Assembly: GCA_029268305.1 (NCBI GenBank)
Contig: JAJUGE010000027.1
Span: 1 to 36,885 of the forward strand
Length of the DNA stretch: 36,885 bases
DNA from: Alphaproteobacteria bacterium
Lineage (GTDB): Bacteria; Pseudomonadota; Alphaproteobacteria; JAJUGE01
Reading direction: 5' to 3'
Below the pieces are notes generated by a model that saw nothing but the letters and a program-made list of their open reading frames with translations, searched no databases and was not told where the DNA came from. Made by a program: the position numbers and the translations under genes. Numbering within the stretch: position 1 is the stretch's first letter; every line of letters begins with the position of its first letter. Of this stretch, positions 22,782 to 30,673 are shown piece by piece.

Positions 22782-23741
22782 ATGATGAAGACCCTGACCA
22801 GGCTGGCGCTGGCCGCCTTCGTCGCCACGGGCGCGTACGCGGCGCCGGCCGCCGCCGAGTATCCGGAGAAGCCGATCACCGTCATCATCGGCTTTCCGCC
22901 CGGTGGAAACGTCGATATCACCCTGCGCCACGCTCAGCCGTTTCTCGAGAAATATCTGGGCACTTCCCTGGTGGTGGTCAGCAAGCCGGGCGCGGCGGCC
23001 GCTCTCGCCTATACCGAGCTCGCCAACTCTCCGCCCGACGGCTACACGATCGCGATGACGTCGCTTCCCGGCGGCCTCGGCACCCAGTTCGGCACCGAGC
23101 GGCGCTACGACGTCGACAGCTTCGAGTGGATCGCGAACTTCACCGAGGAGCCGTTCACCTTCTTCGTCCATCCCGACTCGCCGTTGCAGACCATGGAAGA
23201 CATGATGGAGGCGGCGCGTCAGGATCCGGGCGGAATCTCGCTCGCCGGTTCAGGCTCGTTCGGGTCGCCGCATCTGGGGCTTCTCGTGTTCCAGGACCTC
23301 TACGACGTCGAGTTCACCTGGGTGCCGATGCAGGGCTCGGCCCCGATGCGCACCGCGGTGCTCGGCCAGCACGTCGACGGCGGCCTCACCTCGGTCAGCG
23401 TCTCCGCCATCATGCACGTCGAGGGACAGGTGCGCGTGCTCGGCATGATGGCTCCCGAGCGCTGGGACCTCCTGCCGGACGTGCCGACGATGGCCGAGCT
23501 GGGCTATCCGATCAACTGGACCGCCAGCCGCGGGCTGAAGGCCCCGGCAGGGACCCCGCCGGAGATCATCGACAAGCTCGCCGAAGCCTCGCGCAAGACG
23601 ATGGAAGACCCGGAGTTTCTGGCGATCCTGGAGCGTGAGCGGCTGTTGCCGAAATATCTCGGGCCGGCGGATTACCGGAAGTACGTGGAAGAGCAGAACA
23701 ACATGCTGAAGGCACTCTGGGAGAAGAAGCCCTGGCGTTGA
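22782..23741 (+). CDS. TctC/Bug-family solute receptor 2
   Basis: Second periplasmic receptor of the same operon, also 319 residues, from ATG 22782 with ACGGAGG (22764-22770) upstream; ATG 22785 is equally possible. Signal peptide MMKTLTRLALAAFVATGAYA, cleavage near AAA|EYPEKPI. The ligand loop reads ITVIIGFPPGGNVDITLR (the first receptor has AGG and AAR), and later segments VVSKPGAAAALAYTELA, TWVPMQGSAPMRTAVLGQHVDGG and YLGPADYRKYVEEQ track the paralogue closely. Differences cluster in the GNWTQLF/GGLGTQF and DEPFSIF/EEPFTFF regions, so the ligands may differ. A tandem duplication with divergence is the simplest origin. Confidence 0.92.
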   Translation: MMKTLTRLALAAFVATGAYAAPAAAEYPEKPITVIIGFPPGGNVDITLRHAQPFLEKYLGTSLVVVSKPGAAAALAYTELANSPPDGYTIAMTSLPGGLGTQFGTERRYDVDSFEWIANFTEEPFTFFVHPDSPLQTMEDMMEAARQDPGGISLAGSGSFGSPHLGLLVFQDLYDVEFTWVPMQGSAPMRTAVLGQHVDGGLTSVSVSAIMHVEGQVRVLGMMAPERWDLLPDVPTMAELGYPINWTASRGLKAPAGTPPEIIDKLAEASRKTMEDPEFLAILERERLLPKYLGPADYRKYVEEQNNMLKALWEKKPWR

Positions 23742-23770
23742 CCGACGCCTTTTATGACGGAGGACGCCGT

Positions 23771-24820
23771 TTGAAGTTCAGTAGCTTCCTTTTCCCGGAG
23801 GCGGCGAATCCCGACCTCGATCATGCGGTCATTCACGAGAGCATCGCCGAGGCTCGCCTCTGCGACGAGCTCGGCTTCGACGTGGTCTGGCTCGCCGAGC
23901 ATCATTTCGACGGCAATTGCGCATACGTCGACCCGGTCAGCTTCGCCGCTGCCCTCGCAACCTGCACCAGGAGGGTCCGGATCGGCTTCGCAGTGGCGCA
24001 GATGTCGCTGCATCATCCGATCCGGATGGCGGAGCAAATGGCGCTGATCGACAACATCACCGACGGGCGCCTGATCGTCGGGCTCGGGCGCGGCACCGCC
24101 TACAACATCTACGACTACCAGGGCTACGGCATCGACCCGGCGGAAGCGCAGGACCGTCTGCTCGAAGCCGAGGAGATCATGATCCGCGCCTGGACCGAGG
24201 AAGACCTCGAGTACAAGGGCAGGTTCTGGGACGTGAAGCTGCCGCGCCTCCGGCCGGTGCCTTACACCAAGCCGCATCCCTTCATCTTGCGTGCGGCCTC
24301 GGGCGAGCAGTCGATGGTCGAGCTGGCGCGCGAGGGTCGGCCGTTCATGATGAATGTCCAGACCCTCGACGTGACGCGCGCCCGCATCGATCTCTACCGT
24401 CGCACGCTTCGGGAGGCGGGATACGACGAGGCGCACGTCGCACGGTGCATGGATGAGGTCTGGGTCTGGCGAAACGTTTTCGTGGCCGAGACCGACGCCG
24501 AGGCGGAGCGGGTGGTGATCCCCGCCTTCCACGCCCAGCAGGAGCAGCGGGCACGCCTGCGCAACCGTGTCGCGGCAGAGCAGGGCCTGCGCCTGAAGCA
24601 CGAAACGGCGCCGCCGGCGCGCACCAGCACCGAGCATGCGCTCTTCGCCGGCTCGCCCGCGACGGTGGCGCAAAAGCTGGCCGAACTGGCCGTGCTCGGC
24701 GTCGGGGGCGTGATCATGCAATTCCGCCTGGGGCCGATGTCTTGGGAAGAGACCGAGAACAGCATCCGATTGTTCGCCGCGAAGGTGGCGCCGGAATTGC
24801 GGGCGAAGGCCGCCGCCTGA
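23771..24820 (+). CDS. LLM-class flavin-dependent oxidoreductase
   Basis: Luciferase-like monooxygenase, a (beta/alpha)8 enzyme that uses FMNH2 or F420 from a partner reductase to oxygenate or cleave an organic compound. From TTG 23771 (GGAGGA 6 bases before) it has 349 residues beginning MKFSSFLFPEAANPD. The longer frame from TTG 23738 overlaps the previous stop. Motifs: LGFDVVWLAEHHFDGN, RVRIGFAVAQMSLHHPIRMAEQMALIDNITDGRLIVGLGRG, EYKGRFW, and the C-terminal GVGGVIMQF. It sits between receptor 2 and tctB, unusual for a transporter operon. Presumably it acts on the imported compound. Confidence 0.9.
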   Translation: MKFSSFLFPEAANPDLDHAVIHESIAEARLCDELGFDVVWLAEHHFDGNCAYVDPVSFAAALATCTRRVRIGFAVAQMSLHHPIRMAEQMALIDNITDGRLIVGLGRGTAYNIYDYQGYGIDPAEAQDRLLEAEEIMIRAWTEEDLEYKGRFWDVKLPRLRPVPYTKPHPFILRAASGEQSMVELAREGRPFMMNVQTLDVTRARIDLYRRTLREAGYDEAHVARCMDEVWVWRNVFVAETDAEAERVVIPAFHAQQEQRARLRNRVAAEQGLRLKHETAPPARTSTEHALFAGSPATVAQKLAELAVLGVGGVIMQFRLGPMSWEETENSIRLFAAKVAPELRAKAAA

Positions 24821-24857
24821 GAGCGGCCGCGCCCCAGGGAGAGCTTGGGAGGTCAGA

Positions 24858-25298
24858 TTGTCGCTGAACGTGAAGGAGACCGTCACGGCCTTCGTGCTGC
24901 TGGCCGTTGCGGTCTACGCCTGGGTCGAAGCCGGCTCGTTCGCCGAGGAGGCACGCGTGTTCCCGCGTATGATTGCGGGCGCGATGGCAGTGCTCTCGCT
25001 CGTAATGCTGGCGCGCAGCTTTTTTGCGGGCGACGAGGATCGCGCCACCCGTTTCTTCAAGAGCTTCCCGACGTTCCTCCTCTGCCTCGCACTGATCTTT
25101 GGTTACATCTACTCGACCGGATTGCTCGGCTATTTCACCGCCAGTGCGATTTTCATTCCGGCGTTCGCTCTCCTGCTCGGGCTGAGGCGCCCTGTGGTCG
25201 TCGTCGCCTCGACCGTCTGTTTCATCGTCGTCGTGCACCTCGTATTCGTCGAGGCTTTCGACCGGCCGTTGCCTGTGGAGTTTTTCCTCCGCCAATGA
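24858..25298 (+). CDS. TctB-family small membrane subunit
   Basis: Small integral membrane subunit of the tripartite tricarboxylate-type transporter, 146 residues. It starts at TTG 24858, with GGGAGG (24847-24852) upstream. It has four hydrophobic segments (about 8-25, 35-53, 70-90 and 105-140) and the VFPRMIAGAMAVLSLVMLAR pattern of TctB. The LLM gene ends 37 bases before it and tctA begins 53 bases after, so the order is tctC1-tctC2-LLM-tctB-tctA. Confidence 0.88.
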   Translation: MSLNVKETVTAFVLLAVAVYAWVEAGSFAEEARVFPRMIAGAMAVLSLVMLARSFFAGDEDRATRFFKSFPTFLLCLALIFGYIYSTGLLGYFTASAIFIPAFALLLGLRRPVVVVASTVCFIVVVHLVFVEAFDRPLPVEFFLRQ

Positions 25299-25351
25299 TG
25301 AGGCGAACCGTATCGATCCGCCGCTGCTCGACCTTGCCGGGATAAAAAGCC

Positions 25352-26875
25352 GTGGAAGAAGTCCTTTTTGCCCTCTGGCACGCACTCTTCGCCGTCCTCT
25401 CCTGGCAGAACATCCTCGCGATGGTTTTCGCCACGTTCTGCGGGGTCGTCATCGGCGCCCTGCCGGGCCTCAGCGCGACGATCGGCATAGCCGTCCTGAT
25501 CCCGCTGACCTTCGGCATGGATCCGATGGTCGCGCTCGGGATGATGGCCGGAATCTACAACGGCTCGATGTATGGCGGCGCCATTCCGGCGGTGCTGTTG
25601 CGCATTCCCGGCACGCCTTCGGCAATCGTCACCACCTTCGACGGCTTCCCGATGTCGCAGCAGGGAAAGTCCGGCGCGGCGCTCCGGATCGCCTGTATTT
25701 CCTCGGCCATCGGCGGGATGGTCAGCGCGGTCGCGCTGATGACGCTCGCGCCGCCGCTCTCGCTGGTGACGCTCGCGTTCGGCCCGACGGAGTATTTCTG
25801 GGTGGCCGTGTTCGGCCTCGCCTCGGTTTCCGTGCTCCTCGGTCGGGATCCGGTGAAGGGCATGCTCAGTGCCACGTTCGGCCTGCTCGTCGGCACTCTC
25901 GGCACGGATCTCGTCACCGGCTACGAGCGCTACACGTTCGGGATTCTCGAGCTTACCAGCGGCCTCCACATCGTCATCGTCCTGGTCGGCCTGTACGCGA
26001 TGCCGCGCGTCCTGATCATGGCGGAGGACCGCATCCGCGAGGGGGTGAGCGCCGCCGCCCTCAAGTTCTCGGGTGCCAAACTCGGCTACAGCGCTGTTCG
26101 ACGGTTCTGGAAGCCATGGACCCGAGCCTCCATCATCGGGATCATCGTCGGCATCCTGCCCGGTGCGGGCGGCAACATCGCCGCCTTCATCTCCTACAAC
26201 GAGACCAAACGCGCATCCAAAGACCCAGATTCATTCGGCAAGGGCAATCCCGAGGGTGTCGCCGCGGCGGAGTGCGCCAACAATGCCGACAACGCCGCCG
26301 CGATGATCCCGGCGCTGACGCTCGGGGTGCCCGGCAACTCGATCGCCGCCCTCATTCTCGGTGGGCTCCTCGTGCACGGCCTGCAGCCGGGTCCGGCGCT
26401 CTTCCGTGAGAACGCCGACATCGTCTACGGCTTCATGATCCAGATGTTCATCACCTCGGTGCTGGTATTCATCTTCGGCGGCCTCGTCGCGTCCCGGATC
26501 TTCGCGCAGGCTCTGCGGCTGCCGCAGGTGATGCTGGCGCCGCTGATCGTCGGCCTGATGATCGTTGGCGTGTACTCGGTCAACAACAGCATGTTCGACC
26601 TGTACGTCATGATGATCTTCGGCCTGATCGGCTACGCCATGGAGAAGCTCGACTTCCCGCTCGCGCCAGCGGTGCTCGGGCTGATCCTCGGCAACATGGC
26701 CGAGATCAATCTGCGCCTTGCGCTGCTGATCGCCCGTGGTGACATGAGCGTGCTCTTCACGCGGCCCATTTCGCAGGTGATCATCGCGCTGACGGTGATC
26801 GTGCTGCTCTACCCGGTCTACACGTCATGGAAGGACCGTCGGAAGGGAGTTTTCGCGCGCCCGCTGGAGGATTGA
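25352..26875 (+). CDS. TctA-family transporter permease
   Basis: Large permease of the tripartite tricarboxylate-type transporter, 507 residues with about 11-12 membrane helices, from GTG 25352. Signature stretches are GALPGLSATIGIAVLIPLTFGMDP, GGAIPAVLLRIPGTPSAIVTTFDGFPM, the conserved GILPGAGGNIAAFISYNETKRASK loop, GNPEGVAAAECANNADNAAAMIPALTLGVPGN and a DFPLAPAVLGLILGNM C-terminal helix. The family uses ion-coupled import of carboxylates delivered by TctC receptors. It ends 16 bases before the stop of a convergent gene. Which carboxylate is moved is not visible. Confidence 0.95.
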   Translation: MEEVLFALWHALFAVLSWQNILAMVFATFCGVVIGALPGLSATIGIAVLIPLTFGMDPMVALGMMAGIYNGSMYGGAIPAVLLRIPGTPSAIVTTFDGFPMSQQGKSGAALRIACISSAIGGMVSAVALMTLAPPLSLVTLAFGPTEYFWVAVFGLASVSVLLGRDPVKGMLSATFGLLVGTLGTDLVTGYERYTFGILELTSGLHIVIVLVGLYAMPRVLIMAEDRIREGVSAAALKFSGAKLGYSAVRRFWKPWTRASIIGIIVGILPGAGGNIAAFISYNETKRASKDPDSFGKGNPEGVAAAECANNADNAAAMIPALTLGVPGNSIAALILGGLLVHGLQPGPALFRENADIVYGFMIQMFITSVLVFIFGGLVASRIFAQALRLPQVMLAPLIVGLMIVGVYSVNNSMFDLYVMMIFGLIGYAMEKLDFPLAPAVLGLILGNMAEINLRLALLIARGDMSVLFTRPISQVIIALTVIVLLYPVYTSWKDRRKGVFARPLED

Positions 26876-26891
26876 AGACCGCACGAGCGGA

Positions 26892-27167
26892 TCAGTCCTT
26901 CTCGTCGAATTCCGCGTCGGTGCGCGGCGCGTCGGCGAGCTCCCTGTCCAGGGACTGCCGGTAGCGGATGCAGCCGCGGAGAAACTGCGGCCAATCCGGC
27001 ACCGCGATGTGCCTCGGGACCGGCTCCGGCAACAAGCCCCAGAGCTGCGGATGGTGCCAGCAGAGATCGTGCCCGCTGCTGTCTCGGTGGGCGCGGATGC
27101 CGGTGCGCAACCGCATCACTTCCGCGATCAGCTCCTCCCGCGTGAGGTGGTCGAGGTCCGCATCCAT
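26892..27167 (-). CDS. conserved hypothetical small protein, 91 aa
   Basis: A 91-residue acidic soluble protein of unknown role. ATG 27167 has GGAG about 8 bases upstream. An N-terminal helix (LDHLTREELIAEVMRLRTGIRAHR) is followed by DLCWHHPQLWGLLPEP, with a Cys and two His, and a C-terminal Asp/Glu-rich tail. Similar short proteins with LCWHHPxLW exist in many alphaproteobacteria, as I recall, without assigned function. It follows the DUF2243 gene after 29 bases and is probably cotranscribed. Confidence 0.75.
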   Translation of the reverse strand: MDADLDHLTREELIAEVMRLRTGIRAHRDSSGHDLCWHHPQLWGLLPEPVPRHIAVPDWPQFLRGCIRYRQSLDRELADAPRTDAEFDEKD

Positions 27168-27196
27168 GGGATCGGCTCCATTATGCGTCGGTGGGG

Positions 27197-28003
27197 CTAT
27201 ACGTCGGACCAGGTGAAGCAGCCGACCGGGAGGAGCCCGTTGCTGACCAGCAGCGCGCCGTGTCGATAGAGCTGCCCCGCGTCCGTATCGGGGCCGAGCT
27301 CGAGGGCCCAGAGCTGCCCCGACCGATCGGTCCAGACAAGTCGCCCGTCTACGGCGGTGATCGCCGCGAAGGCGTCCGCGGCGGTGACGCCGGGCCTGAA
27401 CATGACCAGCACCGTATCGGTATCCGGCGGCGGTAGCGCCGCGATCGGTCCGGCCACGACGACGAGAACAGCCACCAGCACGGGCATCGCAAAGCGCCTG
27501 CCTGGCGCGGCGCCGCCGCCTCTACTGCGCCGGAGAAGCCATCCCGCCGCGAGAAACGCGACTCCGAATAGGACGAACCAGAGCAGGTCCCAGAACAGCG
27601 GGTTGTCTACATCCATGCGAATGCGATGGATCCCGAGCAGCCAATGGGAGAGCACGCTGTCCAGCACGTGCCAGACCCCGAAGCCGATCAGCCCGTTTGC
27701 GAGCAACCGCCGATCTGCGCCGCTCTGCGCGAAATCGTGGCGGGCGCGCCAGAGCAGCCACAGCCCCGCGAACGCGATCAAGTACATGAGCACGTGGAAA
27801 AGGCCATCCGCGAGGATCTGCACCCGGATGTCGCGGAAGCCGCTGCCTTCCAGTCCGCTGAGGAGATGATGCCACTGTAGCACCTGGTGGAGCAGGATGC
27901 CGTCGAAGAACCCGCCGAGGCCGAATCCGAGCATGTAGCCGGCCCACTCCAGCCGCTTCGGATATTGGCCCGACAATGGCTCGAGACTCGAGACCGCCAC
28001 CAT
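27197..28003 (-). CDS. DUF2243 membrane protein with C-terminal extra domain
   Basis: A 268-residue membrane protein. I start at ATG 28003 (GGGAG 6 bases before) rather than GTG 28018. Residues 17-165 match DUF2243: GYMLGFGLGGFFDGILLHQVLQWHHLL, FHVLMYLIAFAGLWLLWRAR, LLANGLIGFGVWHVLDSVLSHWLLGIHRIRMD and a fourth helix, with conserved His pairs that could bind metal or heme. Past a fifth helix (about 170-190) is an extra 75-residue domain, VLVMFRPGVTAADAFAAITAVDGRLVWTDRSG..., with the strand-helix look of a peptidase-inhibitor-like (I9-like) module facing the periplasm. Usual DUF2243 proteins end before it. Function unknown. Confidence 0.85.
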   Translation of the reverse strand: MVAVSSLEPLSGQYPKRLEWAGYMLGFGLGGFFDGILLHQVLQWHHLLSGLEGSGFRDIRVQILADGLFHVLMYLIAFAGLWLLWRARHDFAQSGADRRLLANGLIGFGVWHVLDSVLSHWLLGIHRIRMDVDNPLFWDLLWFVLFGVAFLAAGWLLRRSRGGGAAPGRRFAMPVLVAVLVVVAGPIAALPPPDTDTVLVMFRPGVTAADAFAAITAVDGRLVWTDRSGQLWALELGPDTDAGQLYRHGALLVSNGLLPVGCFTWSDV

Positions 28004-28065
28004 ACCCAGCTCCCGCACTGCCGCGGCAACAGCAACAAGGATGATCCACTACGGTTCCGGGGGCG

Positions 28066-29016
28066 TTACTGCGGGCCCTCGCTACCGCGTCGGGGCGCTG
28101 CCTTGTCCCCGGCCGGAAGTTCGGAGGTCCCCAGGGCGTCGGCGAGCCGGCGCCCCGCCGAGCCGGGGCGAAGCGGCCGCTGCTGGCTCTGGTGCGGAGC
28201 CCACCCGGTCAGATAGATCACCTGAAAGGTGGCAGATATCCGTCCGTCCGGCCCCGCATGTCGCGCCGCGTAGCGGGCCGCCGCCCCGACGAGAACGTCG
28301 CGGCGCGCCATAGCTCGCGGCCGCACATGGACGGCATTGGTCTCTCCCATTCCGCGCAGGTCGCGCATCAACGCCAGCGCATCGGGATAGGTGACGGTCA
28401 ACACGTCGCTGTCGATCACCGGCAGCGCGAAGCCCGCCCGCTGCAGCAGGCCGCCGGCATCGCGCAGGTCGGCGACCGGTGAAAGGCGCGGGCTGACGCC
28501 GCCGGTGGCGTCCAGCTCGGCCTCCATCAGGCTGCCGCGCAGCTCGAAGAGCGTGTCGCCACCCAGGATCGCGCCGAGGAACAGCCCGTCCGGCTTCAGC
28601 GCATGTCGGATCTGGACCAGTGCACCGGGGAGGTCATTGACCCAATGCAGGCTCAGGCAGCTCGTGATCAGGTCGAAGCGTCCCGCAGCGAAGGGCAGGA
28701 ACTCTTCGTCGGCGGCGACGCGCAGGCCGCTCGCGCATCCCGCCATCTGCGGCGACAGGTCGGCTTGTACGAGCGTGCGCAGGTCCGGGCAGTGCCGCAG
28801 CGCCTCTGCCATCTGACCGGTATGGCAGCCGAGGTCGAGCGCCGTCGCGAAGCTCCGCTTCACGTCGGCGAGCCGGTCCGCGAGTCGGTCGGCAATCTCC
28901 CGAACCAGGAAGTCGTGCTCGTGAAATCTCGCGGCGGCGCGGTCGCGGCGGCGGCGGACCAGGCCGCGATCGAAGACGTTCATGACATCTGCGGAGGGGG
29001 CGGGCGGAACGTTCAT
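28066..29016 (-). CDS. class I SAM-dependent methyltransferase, NDUFAF5/BioC-like
   Basis: A soluble methyltransferase-fold protein of 316 residues from ATG 29016; ATG 28983 is an alternative start, giving MNVFDRGLVRRRRDR. Motif I reads ALDLGCHTGQMAEAL, followed by LVQADLSPQMAG, FDLITSCLSLHWVNDLPGALVQIRHALKPDGLFLGA and a lid helix region GETNAVHVRPR. FDRxLxRRRRDRAAARFHEHDFL at the N-terminus is the signature of the alphaproteobacterial relatives of mitochondrial NDUFAF5, an assembly factor of respiratory complex I. The C-terminal 40 residues are low-complexity. The cupin gene lies directly upstream on the same strand. Confidence 0.86.
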   Translation of the reverse strand: MNVPPAPSADVMNVFDRGLVRRRRDRAAARFHEHDFLVREIADRLADRLADVKRSFATALDLGCHTGQMAEALRHCPDLRTLVQADLSPQMAGCASGLRVAADEEFLPFAAGRFDLITSCLSLHWVNDLPGALVQIRHALKPDGLFLGAILGGDTLFELRGSLMEAELDATGGVSPRLSPVADLRDAGGLLQRAGFALPVIDSDVLTVTYPDALALMRDLRGMGETNAVHVRPRAMARRDVLVGAAARYAARHAGPDGRISATFQVIYLTGWAPHQSQQRPLRPGSAGRRLADALGTSELPAGDKAAPRRGSEGPQ

Positions 29017-29054
29017 TCCGCCCATATGGCACCCGGCCGGGCTTGCGGGAAGGG

Positions 29055-29618
29055 TTATCCGGCGAGTGGGGCGGACGCGGCGCGCGAGGCGCGCTGGGCG
29101 AACTCCTCGTAGAGCGTCCAGTCGAGCGGATGCTCTTCCAGCGTGTCCGGGTCCCACATGCTCCGCTCGACGCCGAGCACATTGCCGCCGTAGACGTGCA
29201 GGCCAACCGCCGGCTCGTCGCCGATGCACTCGGCCACGTGGGCCGCGGATGCCGCCATCGGCAGCACCGAGCCCGGTTCGAGCAACGCCTCGCCGGTGCG
29301 CTTCAGCCGACCGTCGGCGTCGCGCCGGTAGAAAGTGTTCCGCTCGGCCCCGGAGAGCAGCAGGATGGCGGCCCAGGCGCCGTGATTGTGCGGTGGCGTG
29401 CGCCGCCCGCTCGGGAAGCTCACCTTGAGGATGCTAAGCTCGGGCGATCGGTAGAATGCCTGCAGTGCGTTGCCCCCGCGGCCGCTGAGATAGGAGAGGG
29501 CGTTCGCTACCGCATCCCGTTCCTTGGCGAGCTCCAGCAGGACATCATGGGCCGCCATCATCGGCTTGTCGCTCCTTACGGCCGCGGACAGCCGGGCGAC
29601 GAGATCGGATACATGCAT
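29055..29618 (-). CDS. cysteine dioxygenase-like cupin
   Basis: A single-domain cupin of 187 residues, ATG 29618 with GAGGAG upstream. The iron ligands expected for thiol dioxygenases are present: PPHNHGAWAAI (His77, His79) and a later His127 in SAAHVAE. LHVYGG (His141) and a conserved first strand SILKVSFPSGRRTPP also fit. Bacterial members oxidise cysteine, 3-mercaptopropionate or similar thiols to sulfinates using ferrous iron and oxygen. Which thiol is used here is not clear. It is the first gene of a minus-strand pair with the methyltransferase, and is divergent from the solute-binding-like gene across 136 bases. Confidence 0.85.
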   Translation of the reverse strand: MHVSDLVARLSAAVRSDKPMMAAHDVLLELAKERDAVANALSYLSGRGGNALQAFYRSPELSILKVSFPSGRRTPPHNHGAWAAILLLSGAERNTFYRRDADGRLKRTGEALLEPGSVLPMAASAAHVAECIGDEPAVGLHVYGGNVLGVERSMWDPDTLEEHPLDWTLYEEFAQRASRAASAPLAG

Positions 29619-29754
29619 GCCTCGACGCTCCTCGCCGTGGGTTCGATCGACGCACGATAGCACCTCGGCGTCGTCGGCAGAAATGGCTTGGGCGTCGCGG
29701 CAGGCTGCTTCAGGATAGCCCTTCCGCCAGACAAGCAATCGGAACCGGAGCGAC

Positions 29755-30498
29755 ATGCCAGCACCAGCACCCTCGAAGGAAGTGATCGCGCAACTGACCC
29801 CGACCGGCGTTCTGCGCGCGGGCATCAACATGGGCAACTTCCTGCTCGTCACCGGCAAGTCCGCTTCGGGCGATCCCGAGGGTGTGGCGCCGGACATGGC
29901 GCGGGAGATCGCGAAGCGGCTCGGTGTCGAGGTTAAGTACGTGCCGTTCAAGACGCCGGGCGAGCTCGCCGACGCCGCCGGCACCAATGTCTGGGACGTC
30001 GGCTTGATCGGTGCCGAGCCGAAGCGGGCAGAGAAGATCAGCTTCACTGCCGCCTATTGCGAGATCGAGGCCACCTATCTCGTGCCGGCCGGCTCGCAGA
30101 TCCAGACGATCGAGGAGGTCGACCGTCCCGGCGTGCGCATCTCCGTCTCCGCTCGCAGCGCCTACGATCTGTGGCTGGAAAGGAACATCAAACAGGCCGA
30201 GATCCGTCGCGTGCCCGGCATCGACGCCTCCTTCGATCAGTTCGTGAACGATAAGCTGGAAGCGCTCGCCGGCCTCAAGCCGCGTCTACTCTCGGACGTG
30301 GAGAAGCTTCCGGGCGCCCGGATACTCGACGGCAAATTCACGGCCGTGCAGCAGGCCGTCGGGACGGGCAAAGCGAACGCCGCTGCGGCTGCCTGGCTCG
30401 CGGAGTTCGTCGAGGAGGCGAAATCCTCCGGCCTCGTCGCCAGTCTGATCGAGAAGCACGGCGTGAAGGGCCGGCTCTCGGTCGCACCGCCCGCATAG
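29755..30498 (+). CDS. solute-binding-protein family 3 domain without signal peptide
   Basis: A 247-residue type II periplasmic-binding-protein fold. It has the family-3 layout: GVLRAGINMGNFLLVTG, EGVAPDMAREIAKRLGVEVKYVPFKTPGELADA, the hinge region WDVGLIGAEPKRAEKISFTAAYCEIEATYLV, then GVRISVSARSAYDLWLERNI and QFVNDKLEALAGLKPRLL. The start ATG 29755 has GGAG upstream and the N-terminus is MPAPAPSKEVIAQLTP, with no hydrophobic segment. An in-frame stop sits about 35 bases before it. So the protein is probably cytoplasmic or exported another way, and no permease is adjacent. A role as a cytoplasmic sensor or enzyme scaffold is possible. Confidence 0.87.
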   Translation: MPAPAPSKEVIAQLTPTGVLRAGINMGNFLLVTGKSASGDPEGVAPDMAREIAKRLGVEVKYVPFKTPGELADAAGTNVWDVGLIGAEPKRAEKISFTAAYCEIEATYLVPAGSQIQTIEEVDRPGVRISVSARSAYDLWLERNIKQAEIRRVPGIDASFDQFVNDKLEALAGLKPRLLSDVEKLPGARILDGKFTAVQQAVGTGKANAAAAAWLAEFVEEAKSSGLVASLIEKHGVKGRLSVAPPA

Positions 30499-30582
30499 AA
30501 CGGAGCAGAACAGCCGACCACACATTGCCCGAGTCCTCTTGGGGCCAAGTCCAGAGGCGGACGTCCCTCGATCAGTCGCAAT

Positions 30583-30622
30583 TCGGTCGCGCCGCGCTAA
30601 ATAATCTAGTCGGCGCGACCGA
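30583..30622. repeat. 12-bp perfect inverted repeat, candidate operator or hairpin
   Basis: TCGGTCGCGCCG (30583-30594) and CGGCGCGACCGA (30611-30622) are perfect complements with a 16-base AT-rich spacer (CGCTAAATAATCTAGT). The motif CGGTCGCG recurs once more in direct orientation at 30645-30652. It lies about 50-90 bases before the Lys-rich small gene. The AT-rich spacer with TAATCT could be a -10 element inside an operator. A terminator of the upstream gene is less likely because there is no T-run. Confidence 0.5.
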
Positions 30623-30673
30623 CTCGCGATCTCGCGTAACGGATCGGTCGCGAAAACGCAGAAGGACTTCGAC

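Noticed and set aside
30535-30557. CCTCT...AGAGG hairpin after the solute-binding-like gene
   Set aside because: Long loop and no T-run; too weak to call a terminator.
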